A stretch of DNA of 64,000 nucleotides from JAGNKE01 sp964583335 (GCA_964583335.1 CAZOVG010000001.1:434001-498000), one strand, 5' to 3'. Counted from the first letter of the stretch, positions 46,168-54,369 are shown. Translations and numbers: made by a program. The notes: generated by a model from the sequence alone, not told the origin.

Positions 46168-46353
46168 TCTTCCGTTCGCCCCGCTTTACCCCCGTTCTTT
46201 CATCAATACGGTTCGGATCGTGGGTTAACGTGACATGTTTGCCTTGGGGGCCGATCATTCGATATTAAATGTGTCGAATATACGGTTTTAATGGTTCTAT
46301 TTAATTGATCCGCCTGTCTTTTTAATTATTTTTATCATTGGCGTTTTTTGGCA

Positions 46354-46382
46354 TTGAGCAAACCTTAACAAGGGTGTAGAGT
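46354..46382 (+). promoter_or_regulatory. Putative promoter of the RNase E gene
   Basis: TTGAGC and TAGAGT are separated by 17 bases, each matching four of six consensus positions. Use of this promoter would give a leader of about 145 nt before the rne start at 46533. Confidence 0.35.
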
Positions 46383-46469
46383 GGGCGTGGTTTATATGCC
46401 TGCGGTTTTGCGTTTTTAATATACGTAAAAGGTTCCGCCGAACTGCAAGCATCCTATGTAGATGAATAC

Positions 46470-46500
46470 AAGCGCCAGGCGCTTTCCCGCTATGTGCGGG
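46470..46500 (+). promoter_or_regulatory. Tandem hairpins in the RNase E 5' leader
   Basis: Two stems lie in a row: AAGCGC / GCGCTT with loop CAG (46470-46484), and CCCGC / GCGGG with loop TATGT (46486-46500), about 30 bp before the rne ATG. In enterobacteria the rne leader folds into hairpins that RNase E cuts to control its own level. A similar role here is inference. The remaining 46168-46469 holds AT-rich DNA without a supported gene. Confidence 0.4.
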
Positions 46501-46532
46501 CTTTCCGCCTTGCGTTCAGGATGGAGATAATA

Positions 46533-49211
46533 ATGACAAAGCGTATGCTGATTGACGCGACCCATGTCGAAGAGACACGGGTTGCCATTTGCGATGGTAA
46601 CAAGCTGATCGAGTATGATTACGAGAGCAAGAACCGCAAGCCCCTCAAAGGCAGTATTTTTCTTGCCAAAGTGACCCGCGTGGAGCCTTCGCTTCAGGCC
46701 GCGTTTGTGAATTTCGGCGGCAACCGCCACGGATTTTTGCCGTTTTCCGAAATTCATCCCGACTATTTCCGCATTCCGATTGAGGACCGCGAGGCTCTGA
46801 TGGCCGAGCAGGAAGCCCTTTTGAAGGAGCACGACGAGCGGGAAGAGCAGGACGAAGACGAAGAGGGCGGCCAGCAAGGCGAGTCCGAGGGCGGCGATGA
46901 GTCCGGCTTTGAAGACGACGAGCACGAGCACGACCTGCCGCCTGTCGAGGTGGTGGGCGGGGCGATCCCGATGATCGGCGACGACGATGAAGACGGCGAT
47001 GCCGGCACCGCCCCTGCGGCTCCCGCGGAGGAAGAAGGCGGGCATACCGAAGTTTCGTTCGATGCCTCTGGTGAGGATAGTTCCCAGCAAGCCGAGGCCG
47101 AAGAATCCTCAGAGGGTGGCCAACAAGGCGAGGTCTCTGCCGAAGAGGGCCGCGAAGGCCGTCAGGGCCATGAGGGCGGCGAAGGCCGCCGGGGTGGTCG
47201 TGGTGGTCGTGGCGGCGGTCGCCGTTTCCGGGGTGGCGGTCGCGGTCGCGGTCGTCGTAGCGCCTTTCACAATCCGAGCGTCGAGGTTGTCGGCGGGGAC
47301 GAGGTCGAGGGCGGCGATGCCGGCTCGGCGTTCCGGTTCAACCTGCGCCGCAAGTACAAGATTCAGGAAGTCATCAAGCGCGGCCAGATCATGCTGATCC
47401 AGGTCTCGAAGGAAGAACGCGGCAACAAAGGCGCGGCCGTGACCAGCTATCTCTCGCTGGCCGGACGGTATTGCGTCCTGATGCCCAACAGCCCGCGCGG
47501 CGGCGGCGTGAGCCGGAAGATCGCCAATCAGAAAGACCGTTCGCGCCTGCGCGACATCATGAAGGATCTGGAGGTGCCGCAAGGCATGTCCGTCATTCTG
47601 CGCACGGCGGGGGTTTCCCGTACGAAGGTCGAGATCAAGCGCGATCTGGATTATCTGCTGCGCCTTTGGGACACGATCCGCGATCTGACGCTTAAATCCA
47701 ACGCGCCTGCGCTGGTGTACGAAGAAGCCGACCTCATCAAACGTTCGATCCGTGATCTTTACGACCGTGACGTCGAGGATATTTTCGTGGCCGGGGAAGA
47801 TGGTTACAAAAACGCCCGCGATTTCATGAAGATGCTGATTCCTTCCCACGTTAAGAAGGTCCAGCCCTATCTGGAGACGCATCTGCCGTTGTTCACCCGT
47901 TATCAGGTCGAATCGCAGATCAGCGAAATCGGCCAGAATATGGTCCGGCTGCGTTCGGGCGGTTATCTGGTGATCAACCCGACCGAGGCGCTGGTCTCGA
48001 TCGACGTGAACTCCGGAAAGTCCACCAAGGAGCGCCATATCGAAGAGACGGCGCTCAATACCAACCTTGAGGCTGCGGATGAGATTTCCAGACAGCTCAA
48101 GCTTCGAGATCTGGGCGGGCTGGTCGTCATCGACTTTATCGATATGGAAGACCGCCGCAACAACGCGCGGGTCGAGCGGCGGATGCGCGAAGCGCTGTCG
48201 AAAGACCGGGCGCGGGTGCAGGTGGGACGTATTTCCTCCTTCGGGCTTATGGAACTTTCGCGTCAGCGACTGAACCCCAGCTTGACCGAGGCGCAGTATG
48301 AAGTTTGCCAGAATTGTAAAGGTTCCGGCCTTGTCCGCACCGAGGACGCGATGTCGATCGCCGTTTTGCGTGCGATCGAGGAAGAGGGCATCCGGGGGCG
48401 GGCGGCGCAGGTCGTCGTCAATATCACGTCCCGTGTGGCGCTTTATATTCTGAATTACAAACGCGCCAATCTGGCGGATATCGAAGCTCGTTACAGCATG
48501 GAAATTCTGATCCGCGTTGATGACGAAATCGGCGCTTCGGAGTACCGGATCGAGGTTTCCAAACCCTCCGAGAAGGGCGGCGCCGTTGATCGCCCCGCTG
48601 TCGGGCCGGGTGGACGACCCGTTGAGCGCCCGCAGCAATACAAGCCTGCGGCCTGGGAAGGCGATTCCAGCCCGGATGACGATAGCGACGTTGCGGAGCC
48701 TGAAGACGAAGAGGAAGACCACAAATCGGCCCAGGGAAATACCGGGAACCGGAAAAATCATGAGCGTCATCACGATCACGGAGACTCTCAAGGGGGTCAG
48801 CCGCGTGAAGGCGGGCGTCGTCGTGGTCGTCGGGGCGGTCGTGGTCGCCGGGGGCGCCGCGACGGTCAGCGTGAAGGCGGTCCAAGAGACGGTCAGAGCG
48901 AAGGCCATTCCCCGCGTGAAGGTCATCACCATGAGGCTGAAGGCCCAGAGGTGAATGGCAATCGCCGTGAGGAATTCTCGGGTGCGGATATGAATGTGCA
49001 AGAGGTTGCCGAGCGCGAGCCGGTTAGCCGGGCTCCTGAAGTTTCCGCTGCGCCACGCGAGGCTCAGCCTTCCGTAGCGGCTGTTTCTGAGCCGAAGGCT
49101 GCGCCACGCCCGCGTGCCGAACGTGCGCCGCTGTCTTCGGGCAAGTATGAAGTTGTTAACGAAGAGCCCAAAAATAAGAAAAAGGGCTGGTGGAACAAGC
49201 TGATCGAGTGA
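46533..49211 (+). CDS. rne: Ribonuclease E/G family endoribonuclease (RNase E)
   Basis: Endoribonuclease that starts mRNA decay and matures structured RNAs; it is probably the scaffold of a degradosome. The 892-residue protein starts MTKRMLIDATHVEETRVAI with GGAG upstream. The S1 region (SIFLAKVTRVEPSLQAAFVN) is split by a long acidic then Gly/Arg-rich insertion (about residues 95-260), a trait of alphaproteobacterial RNase E. The DNase-I-like catalytic part has VSIDVNSGKST and VVIDFIDMEDRRNN, and the Zn-link is CQNCKGSG near residue 590. A disordered Arg/Gly/Glu-rich C-terminal tail follows and ends NKKKGWWNKLIE. Confidence 0.95.
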   Translation: MTKRMLIDATHVEETRVAICDGNKLIEYDYESKNRKPLKGSIFLAKVTRVEPSLQAAFVNFGGNRHGFLPFSEIHPDYFRIPIEDREALMAEQEALLKEHDEREEQDEDEEGGQQGESEGGDESGFEDDEHEHDLPPVEVVGGAIPMIGDDDEDGDAGTAPAAPAEEEGGHTEVSFDASGEDSSQQAEAEESSEGGQQGEVSAEEGREGRQGHEGGEGRRGGRGGRGGGRRFRGGGRGRGRRSAFHNPSVEVVGGDEVEGGDAGSAFRFNLRRKYKIQEVIKRGQIMLIQVSKEERGNKGAAVTSYLSLAGRYCVLMPNSPRGGGVSRKIANQKDRSRLRDIMKDLEVPQGMSVILRTAGVSRTKVEIKRDLDYLLRLWDTIRDLTLKSNAPALVYEEADLIKRSIRDLYDRDVEDIFVAGEDGYKNARDFMKMLIPSHVKKVQPYLETHLPLFTRYQVESQISEIGQNMVRLRSGGYLVINPTEALVSIDVNSGKSTKERHIEETALNTNLEAADEISRQLKLRDLGGLVVIDFIDMEDRRNNARVERRMREALSKDRARVQVGRISSFGLMELSRQRLNPSLTEAQYEVCQNCKGSGLVRTEDAMSIAVLRAIEEEGIRGRAAQVVVNITSRVALYILNYKRANLADIEARYSMEILIRVDDEIGASEYRIEVSKPSEKGGAVDRPAVGPGGRPVERPQQYKPAAWEGDSSPDDDSDVAEPEDEEEDHKSAQGNTGNRKNHERHHDHGDSQGGQPREGGRRRGRRGGRGRRGRRDGQREGGPRDGQSEGHSPREGHHHEAEGPEVNGNRREEFSGADMNVQEVAEREPVSRAPEVSAAPREAQPSVAAVSEPKAAPRPRAERAPLSSGKYEVVNEEPKNKKKGWWNKLIE

Positions 49212-49232
49212 TCGGTCGCTCCGTGAAAGAAT

Positions 49233-49262
49233 TAAAAAAACCCGCTTCGGCGGGTTTTTTAT
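49233..49262 (+). terminator. Bidirectional rho-independent terminator of rne
   Basis: CCCGC / GCGGG with a TTCG tetraloop is flanked by seven A before and six T after. It lies 21 bp past the rne stop and also suits the convergent SRPBCC gene on the minus strand. Confidence 0.9.
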
Positions 49263-49284
49263 TGTTCTTTATGGTCGGGATGGC

Positions 49285-49755
49285 TTACGCCGCCGCGTCC
49301 TTCGCGCCGCATGCGGAGGATGCGGATCCCCATAAATCCAGCGGCTTGCCGGTTTCGAGATAGGATTTCAAACTGGCGATGACCACCGGCCAGCCTTTGG
49401 AGACCCTGTCGGCTGTGGCCGAGCTGTCGATAAAGTCGCCATGTACCACATCCAGCCGCACGATCTCGTTGATTTTTTCGAGCGTGAAGGTGACCCGCGA
49501 AACGTCCTTCGATCCCGAGGGGTCGCCCCAGCTCAGCACAAGACGCTGCAGGGGAATCATCTCCTCGACGATCCCGACATGATGCACGGTGCCGTTTTCG
49601 CCGATATGTTCCCACCTTGCGCCCTTTTCCCATGAGGATACGTTGGCCGATCCGCCCCAGTACTGGCGCGTGAATTCCGGGGTGATCAGGGCCGCCCATA
49701 ATTTTTCGGGCGTGGTTTTAATATAGGTCGTATAGACCAGATCAGGTTTTGCCAT
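49285..49755 (-). CDS. SRPBCC/AHSA1-family protein
   Basis: A 156-residue START-like helix-grip protein of the activator-of-Hsp90-ATPase-homologue group. LVYTTYIKTTPEKLWAALIT, YWGGSANVSSWEKGARWEHI and SKGWPVVIASLKSYLETG are the family landmarks. These proteins have a hydrophobic ligand cavity; the ligand is unknown. It overlaps the upstream ArsR-like gene by 14 bases, the usual regulator-SRPBCC pair. Confidence 0.9.
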   Translation of the reverse strand: MAKPDLVYTTYIKTTPEKLWAALITPEFTRQYWGGSANVSSWEKGARWEHIGENGTVHHVGIVEEMIPLQRLVLSWGDPSGSKDVSRVTFTLEKINEIVRLDVVHGDFIDSSATADRVSKGWPVVIASLKSYLETGKPLDLWGSASSACGAKDAAA

Positions 49756-50077
49756 TGTCTTTCTCCTTCAAGGCTTGCTTTAGGTTATGTAAAGCCTGAA
49801 CCCGGCTTTCATCGAACTTGCCGACCCATCGCATATAGACATCGTGGATCGGAACCGGGTTCAGATAGTGCAGTTTTTCCCGCCCCTTCTTTACGGTCAC
49901 GACCAGATTGGCCGCTTCCAGAAGGGCGAGATGCTTGGTTACCGCCTGCCGTGTCATGTCCAGGCCCTCGCACAATTCGCCAAGGGTCAAGCCGTTATCC
50001 TTGCGCAGCCGATCGAGCAGATCCCTGCGGCTGGAATCGGCGAGCGCCTTGAACACATTGTCCGTATCGGTCTCCAC
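49742..50077 (-). CDS. ArsR-family winged-helix regulator
   Basis: A regulator of about 111 residues with the winged-helix core FKALADSSRRDLLDRLRKDN, LTLGELCEGLDMTRQAVTKH and ANLVVTVKKGREKLHYLNP. It lacks the Cys pairs of metal-sensing ArsR/SmtB proteins. Genes of this type are normally paired with an SRPBCC gene and repress their own operon. The frame opens with a TTG at 50092, but that codon lies inside the operator palindrome, so I prefer the GTG at 50077. Neither has a Shine-Dalgarno, and the start is uncertain. Confidence 0.85.
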   Translation of the reverse strand: METDTDNVFKALADSSRRDLLDRLRKDNGLTLGELCEGLDMTRQAVTKHLALLEAANLVVTVKKGREKLHYLNPVPIHDVYMRWVGKFDESRVQALHNLKQALKEKDNGKT

Positions 50078-50083
50078 AGAACT

Positions 50084-50109
50084 AATATGCAACTATTTGG
50101 TTGCATATT
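50084..50109. promoter_or_regulatory. Operator: perfect 10-bp inverted repeat at the arsR-like start
   Basis: AATATGCAAC and GTTGCATATT are exact reverse complements separated by six bases (TATTTG). The site sits over the 5' end of the regulator gene, where an autorepressor would bind. TGCAAC-N6-GTTGCA type palindromes fit winged-helix dimers. The link to this regulator is inferred from position. Confidence 0.75.
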
Positions 50110-50146
50110 CAAGCGCAAAATAGCGGTTCGTCGATGTTTCGTAAAA

Positions 50147-51313
50147 TTAATTTTGATTGCGCCAGGTTTTCAAGCGTTCACAGGCTTCGATGATGTCCTC
50201 GGTCCGGTCGGCGTAGCAGATGCGGATGGTGCCGTGGCCGCGCGCGACGTCGAAATCGAGGCCGGGGGTGGTCGAGACGCGGGCTTCGTTCAGCATCCGG
50301 CGGCAGAAATCCTCGCTGTCGTTGGTCATGTGGTGCACGTCTGCATAGACGTAGAACGCGCCGTCGGCGTTCGAAACGCTGGTGAAGCCTGCCTTAGGCA
50401 GCTCGTTCAAAAGGATCGTGCGGTTCTTGCGGTAGGTCTCCACGTAGGCGTTCAGGTCGTCCAGATGGTCGAAGATCTTCCACGCCAGATGCTGGGAGAT
50501 GGTCGGCGGCGAGACGAACAGGTTTTCGGCCAGTTTCTTTACGCGGTCCGTAAGGTCCTCGGGCAGGGCCAGCCAGCCCAGACGCCAGCCGGTCATGGCG
50601 AAGTATTTCGAGAAGGTGTTCAGAACGATGGCATTTTGCGAGTATTTCGCGGCCGTTTCGGCCTTACGGTCATAGGTGATGCCGTGATAGGCCTCGTCGG
50701 AGATCAGGCGCACGCAGTTCTTGTCGCACCAGCGGGCGATCTTCTCCAACTCGCCGGGGGGCAGCATGGTGCCCGTGGGGTTGGAGGGGCTGTTGACGAT
50801 CAACCCGTCGAAGTTTTTGCCGGATTGCTCCAGCAGCTCGGCCGTGGGCTGGTAATTGGTCTGGGGGGTGGTTTCGATCTCCACCGCCTCGATGTTGAGG
50901 GCGTTCAGGATGTTCCGGTAGGCGGGGTAGGTGGGCGTGAAGATCGCCACGCGGTCGCCCGCGTCGAAGGCGGCCAGAAAGGCGAGGATAAAGCCGCCCG
51001 AAGAGCCGGTCGTGACCACGACGTTGCGCGGGTTCACGCCCGCGCCGTAATAATCCCTGTAATAGGCGGCGATGCGCTCGCACAGGGTAGGCATGCCCAC
51101 GGCCTCCGTATAGCCCTGGCGCGGGTCCTTGCGGATCATGGAGACCGCGTATTCAAGCGCCTCGGGCGGGGCGCCCACGCTGGGCTGGCCCGCGCCCATG
51201 CGGCGGATATCGATGCCGCCTGCCGCGCGTTCGTTGACTTCGCGCAGGATATCGAGGGCGCGGAACATGGGAATATCGGAACGTGAGGAAATTTTTAAGC
51301 GGCTGGTCTTCAT
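50147..51313 (-). CDS. Class I/II pyridoxal-phosphate aminotransferase
   Basis: A 388-residue fold-type I aminotransferase. Motifs are MGAGQPSVGAPPEALEYAV, TTGSSGGFILAFLAAFDAGD, VNSPSNPTGTMLP (Asn contact), ISDEAYHGITYD (Asp, Tyr) and NTFSKYFAMTGWRLGW with the Schiff-base Lys236. The C-terminal Arg is in GTIRICYAD. It belongs to the broad aspartate/aromatic group; the substrate is not readable. The ATG at 51313 is used; the longer frame to 51451 adds residues unlike the family and enters the AT-rich block. Confidence 0.88.
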   Translation of the reverse strand: MKTSRLKISSRSDIPMFRALDILREVNERAAGGIDIRRMGAGQPSVGAPPEALEYAVSMIRKDPRQGYTEAVGMPTLCERIAAYYRDYYGAGVNPRNVVVTTGSSGGFILAFLAAFDAGDRVAIFTPTYPAYRNILNALNIEAVEIETTPQTNYQPTAELLEQSGKNFDGLIVNSPSNPTGTMLPPGELEKIARWCDKNCVRLISDEAYHGITYDRKAETAAKYSQNAIVLNTFSKYFAMTGWRLGWLALPEDLTDRVKKLAENLFVSPPTISQHLAWKIFDHLDDLNAYVETYRKNRTILLNELPKAGFTSVSNADGAFYVYADVHHMTNDSEDFCRRMLNEARVSTTPGLDFDVARGHGTIRICYADRTEDIIEACERLKTWRNQN

Positions 51314-51613
51314 TTTTTCTGATGGTCTGGTGTCGTTTATCGTTGCGGAACTGTCATCCGTTCGACAAAAAAGCCATAAAAGCGGGGCAAACACAACCCG
51401 CATTTTTAAAATTGCCGTCCGCCAACCCGCTGGGAAACAATCAAAATTCAAGTACTATCAATTTAAATAAAATTTTATATATATTTTATACTTATTTTAT
51501 TTTGATTTTATTTGTCTTATTACACAAAAAATGCAAAAGAAATTTATGTAGAATTTTATTTACTTTGTATTTACTTCTTTCGTGTTATGTTAATTAATAA
51601 GGGGGTGCAGATT
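51314..51613. other. AT-rich non-coding block
   Basis: No gene is supported here. From about 51440 to 51600 the sequence is strongly AT-rich, with long A and T tracts, in sharp contrast to the GC-rich surroundings. It separates the minus-strand aminotransferase from a small plus-strand ORF and may hold promoters for both. Confidence 0.6.
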
Positions 51614-51793
51614 ATGATGGTTGGATGGATTGCCTTTTTGTTTGGATTGTCTTGTTTTCTCGTAGGTTTTTTTTCGCTCCATAGATACCGACCAGCGTCT
51701 GAGGGGGAGGATGAAAAAAAAATCAGGACTGAGCAAGATCAGAGGCTGGGGAGCCGGGATTTCTGGAGCGCAGGGTCAAAAGTCAGACCCTAA
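51614..51793 (+). CDS. Small single-helix membrane protein, hypothetical
   Basis: A 59-residue ORF starting MMVGWIAFLFGLSCFLVGFF, one membrane helix, followed by a charged tail with SEGEDEKKIRTEQDQ. GGGGG lies about ten bases upstream of the ATG. The helix-plus-tail organisation supports a real small protein, but I know no family. It borders the AT-rich block. Confidence 0.45.
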   Translation: MMVGWIAFLFGLSCFLVGFFSLHRYRPASEGEDEKKIRTEQDQRLGSRDFWSAGSKVRP

Positions 51794-51869
51794 GGACGAC
51801 ACTTAAAAATTGCGAAACGGGCGGTTGCCGATGTGTGTGGGGCCCCCTTTTAACCGAGGACTGTGTTAA

Positions 51870-51995
51870 CCGATTGTTTTATCTCTATGTCATGTGCAGG
51901 GCTTGCGTGTTCTGGAGTTGTTGCCCCGTATGAGTTTTAGTATCAGACACGCGAGCATAACTTTTTACCGCCGGTTTATCCGGCGGTTTTTTTTT
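51870..51995 (+). ncRNA. Candidate small RNA ending at a strong terminator
   Basis: The 268-bp gap between the 59-residue ORF and the next exported protein has no ORF, yet ends in a strong intrinsic terminator at 51967. The direct repeat TTAACCGA occurs twice, 16 bp apart, around 51849-51873. A short transcript beginning near 51870-51890 would be about 100-125 nt. The terminator could instead belong to the small membrane protein gene. The 5' end is a guess. Confidence 0.3.
51967..51995 (+). terminator. Strong rho-independent terminator
   Basis: ACCGCCGG / CCGGCGGT form an eight-base stem with a TTTAT loop, followed by a run of T. On the minus strand no T-run follows, so it acts on plus-strand transcripts. 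No convincing coding gene ends within 170 bp upstream. Confidence 0.88.
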
Positions 51996-52061
51996 GCAAG
52001 CCCGGGATTCTAAGGCTAGTATAGGGTGTTTTGTTCCTATCGAGGATTTCAGCAGGGTCAT

Positions 52062-52763
52062 ATGATGAAACGTTTTACACTGGGTTTGTTCGCTTTCACC
52101 GCGCTTGCCGCGTTTACGGCTGTTTCTGCCGCTCCCGTTCTGGCGCAAAAGGCTGAGGCTTCCGGGGCCGCTCCTGCGGCGGATGCCAATGAGCCCGCCG
52201 CAGAGGCCGCCGAGGACGAGGCCCCGTCCTCCACTGACGATTCCGAGAAAATCGACGATCCCGTGGCTAAGGCCAAAAGCAAATCCCTGAATAACAAATA
52301 CGTGTCGATTCTGGCGAATCTGGATACGCGCGAGGCGCAGCATTTTGCTATCGTGATCGTCAACCAAAACCTCATCGGCACCGTGAAGGCCGTGGAGGAA
52401 GATGTCGCGGTGGCGGCCAAGGGATGCGCCGAAAACAACAAGCAGATGGCCGATACGATCAATGCCCGCTTCGCGCAGTGGCAGGAGGCCGTGAAAGCGC
52501 CGATGCAGGAGGCTCAGGCCAATGTCGATAATATGGTCGTCGCGCAAACCTATATCACCAAGGAGCAGTATACCGAGCTGTTCGGGTTGATCGACGATGT
52601 GCGCAAGTATAATTCCAGCCGTTTCGAGAAGACCCCTGTGACGACTCCCGAAGCGTGTGAGTTCATGCTTTCCAAGATGGACGAGACGCAGGAGAATATG
52701 GTTGGAATGCTGCGCGCGACGCTTGCGAGCTATCCGGCTGCGCAGCAAAAAACGCAGGAATAA
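52062..52763 (+). CDS. Exported protein of unknown function
   Basis: I do not recognise this 233-residue protein. A signal peptide ends at VLA-Q near residue 29. An Ala/Glu/Asp-rich low-complexity stretch follows, then a helical domain (about 80-220) that includes IVIVNQNLIGTVKAVEEDVA and two Cys (AAKGCAENN, PEACEFM) that may form a disulfide. The ATG at 52062 has AGGG upstream. Its stop overlaps the start of a 23-codon bridging ORF, so it may be coupled to the glycosyltransferase gene. Confidence 0.75.
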   Translation: MMKRFTLGLFAFTALAAFTAVSAAPVLAQKAEASGAAPAADANEPAAEAAEDEAPSSTDDSEKIDDPVAKAKSKSLNNKYVSILANLDTREAQHFAIVIVNQNLIGTVKAVEEDVAVAAKGCAENNKQMADTINARFAQWQEAVKAPMQEAQANVDNMVVAQTYITKEQYTELFGLIDDVRKYNSSRFEKTPVTTPEACEFMLSKMDETQENMVGMLRATLASYPAAQQKTQE

Positions 52764-52834
52764 TGCCGATTAAACACCGCTTTCCGCCTTTGGAGTCCGC
52801 CATGGTTTTTGCTGCGGAAATGCTGCGACCATGA
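52763..52834 (+). CDS. 23-aa bridging mini-ORF between exported protein and glycosyltransferase
   Basis: The ATG overlaps the preceding stop (TAATG) and its own TGA overlaps the next ATG (ATGA), so the ORF exactly bridges two genes. It encodes MPIKHRFPPLESAMVFAAEM and three more residues. AGGA is just upstream. It may serve only to carry ribosomes to the glycosyltransferase start. A chance open frame of 23 codons is possible. Confidence 0.35.
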   Translation: MPIKHRFPPLESAMVFAAEMLRP

Positions 52835-53934
52835 GGGTGCTTCAAGTACTTGCGGGCGCAGCACAGGGCGGGGCGGAGACCGCTTACGTCGATACGTGCC
52901 TCGAACTTTCGGAAGCGGGGGTTATGGTCGAGGCCGTCACGCGGCCCAACGAGGGGCGCGTTTCCACCCTGCGGAAGGCCGGCATCAGGGTTCATGAGCT
53001 GCCGTTCGGCGGCACGGTGGATCTCTGGACCCCTTACCGCATGCGTTCCATCATCAAGGCGTTCAAGCCCGAAATCGTCCAGACGTGGATGTCCCGCGCG
53101 GCGCAGAAAACCCCCGGATGGTCGCCCTCCATGGGCGTTCCCCGCTACGCGCTGCTGGCCCGGCTGGGCGGGTACTACAATCTCAAATATTACAAAAACA
53201 CCGATTTTTTTATGACCATCACCCCGGATATCCGGCAATACCTCATCGACAAGGGAATCGCGCCGGAGCGCGTGCGGCATATCAATAATTTCGCGGATTT
53301 CAAGGACGAGCCGGGCAATGTCAACCGCTCGGCGCTTGGGGTTCCCGAGGGGGCGCCGCTGCTGCTCGCGCTGGGGCGGCTGCATAAAAGCAAGGCGTTC
53401 GATACGCTGATACAGGCTGCGGCGCAAGTTCCGGGGGTTTATCTCTGGATCGCCGGGGAGGGGCCCGACCGGGCTGCGTTGGAGGGTTTGATCGCTTCCT
53501 TAAAGGTGGCCGACCGGGTGAAGCTTTTGGGCTGGCGGGACGATCGGGGGCCTTTATTCCGGGCTGCGGATATCTGCGTTTTTCCCTCCCGGTACGAGCC
53601 GTTCGGCACCGTTTTCGTGCAGGCATGGGCGCAGAAGGTTGCGCTGATTACCTCGGACGCGGCCGGACCAAAGCAATTCGTGCGGGACGGGGAAGACGGG
53701 CTGGTTGTGCCGATCGACGATGTTTCCGGGTTCGCGCAGGCTATCGCCCGGCTGTCGGGCGACCCGGCGCTCGCGGCAAGGCTGGCCGAGCGTGGTTATG
53801 AGCGTTATATGGCGGAGTTTTCGCGTGACAAAACGGTGGCGGCCTATCTTGAATACTTTAGCTATATCCGGGCTTTTATGGATTCGGACTCGGATAGTGG
53901 GGCCGGGGGCGGGCCTTTGCGGTCCGTGTGTTGA
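52831..53934 (+). CDS. Glycosyltransferase family 1/4 (GT-B)
   Basis: A 367-residue GT-B enzyme of the retaining type. The N-terminal half opens MRVLQVLAGAAQGGAETAYV, the glycine-rich acceptor-side motif. The C-terminal half has LALGRLHKSKAFDTLIQAAA, LWIAGEGPDRAALEGL, VKLLGWRDD and FPSRYEPFGTVFVQAWAQ, the E-x7-E donor-site motif. Acceptor and sugar are unknown; envelope polysaccharide or lipopolysaccharide core is likely from the family. It is probably coupled to the upstream mini-ORF by an ATGA overlap. Confidence 0.9.
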   Translation: MRVLQVLAGAAQGGAETAYVDTCLELSEAGVMVEAVTRPNEGRVSTLRKAGIRVHELPFGGTVDLWTPYRMRSIIKAFKPEIVQTWMSRAAQKTPGWSPSMGVPRYALLARLGGYYNLKYYKNTDFFMTITPDIRQYLIDKGIAPERVRHINNFADFKDEPGNVNRSALGVPEGAPLLLALGRLHKSKAFDTLIQAAAQVPGVYLWIAGEGPDRAALEGLIASLKVADRVKLLGWRDDRGPLFRAADICVFPSRYEPFGTVFVQAWAQKVALITSDAAGPKQFVRDGEDGLVVPIDDVSGFAQAIARLSGDPALAARLAERGYERYMAEFSRDKTVAAYLEYFSYIRAFMDSDSDSGAGGGPLRSVC

Positions 53935-54000
53935 GGTTTTTTTGTCGGCGCGGGCGCGATTTTTCTCCCGCATTGCGGCATTTCTGGTAGTATTGACCTT

Positions 54001-54369
54001 ATGACGGATGAAGCGGTTCCCCCAGTCGAGGTCACGCCCGAGGAGTTGCGGGCGTATGTTATGGATTTGCAGGAGGGGCTTGCGTATTTGCGGGCCGCTT
54101 TGGGCTTGGATAACGATTTTCCGACCTACACGCGCGAGCGGGGGCAGGAGATTCTTGACGCCATCGACCTTGAAATCCGTAATTCTCCTGATGATCTCAG
54201 TCCTGAGGAGATGCAGGACTATTTGTTCGAGCGCTTCAGCGAGAACGTGCCCCATGAGCTGCGTGTCCAGCTTTATTCCGACCCGACCAACCGTGCGGCG
54301 TTCCTCAATCTGTTCCGGAGCGCGCCTACGCTTGTGGCGCAGGTAAACGCACTGCATTTTGGCGAGTAG
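54001..54369 (+). CDS. Standalone copy of the giant protein's N-terminal domain
   Basis: A 122-residue soluble acidic protein without signal peptide. It aligns over its last 95 residues with residues 28-120 of the 1,734-residue protein encoded next: LRAALGLDNDFPTYTRERGQ against IRAAVGLSPNISEYTPQIGR, and DPTNRAAFLNLFRSAPTLVA against DPAMKAAFLNMFQNAQTYVS. I call this domain A; I know no named family for it. It is 209 bp upstream of the giant gene on the same strand. It could bind or regulate the giant protein, or be a product of duplication. Confidence 0.75.
   Translation: MTDEAVPPVEVTPEELRAYVMDLQEGLAYLRAALGLDNDFPTYTRERGQEILDAIDLEIRNSPDDLSPEEMQDYLFERFSENVPHELRVQLYSDPTNRAAFLNLFRSAPTLVAQVNALHFGE

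Noticed and set aside
47109..49001. Minus-strand ORF of 630 codons opposite rne
   Set aside because: The Thr- and Ala-rich blocks are mirror images of the Arg/Gly repeats of RNase E. No independent coding signal is present.
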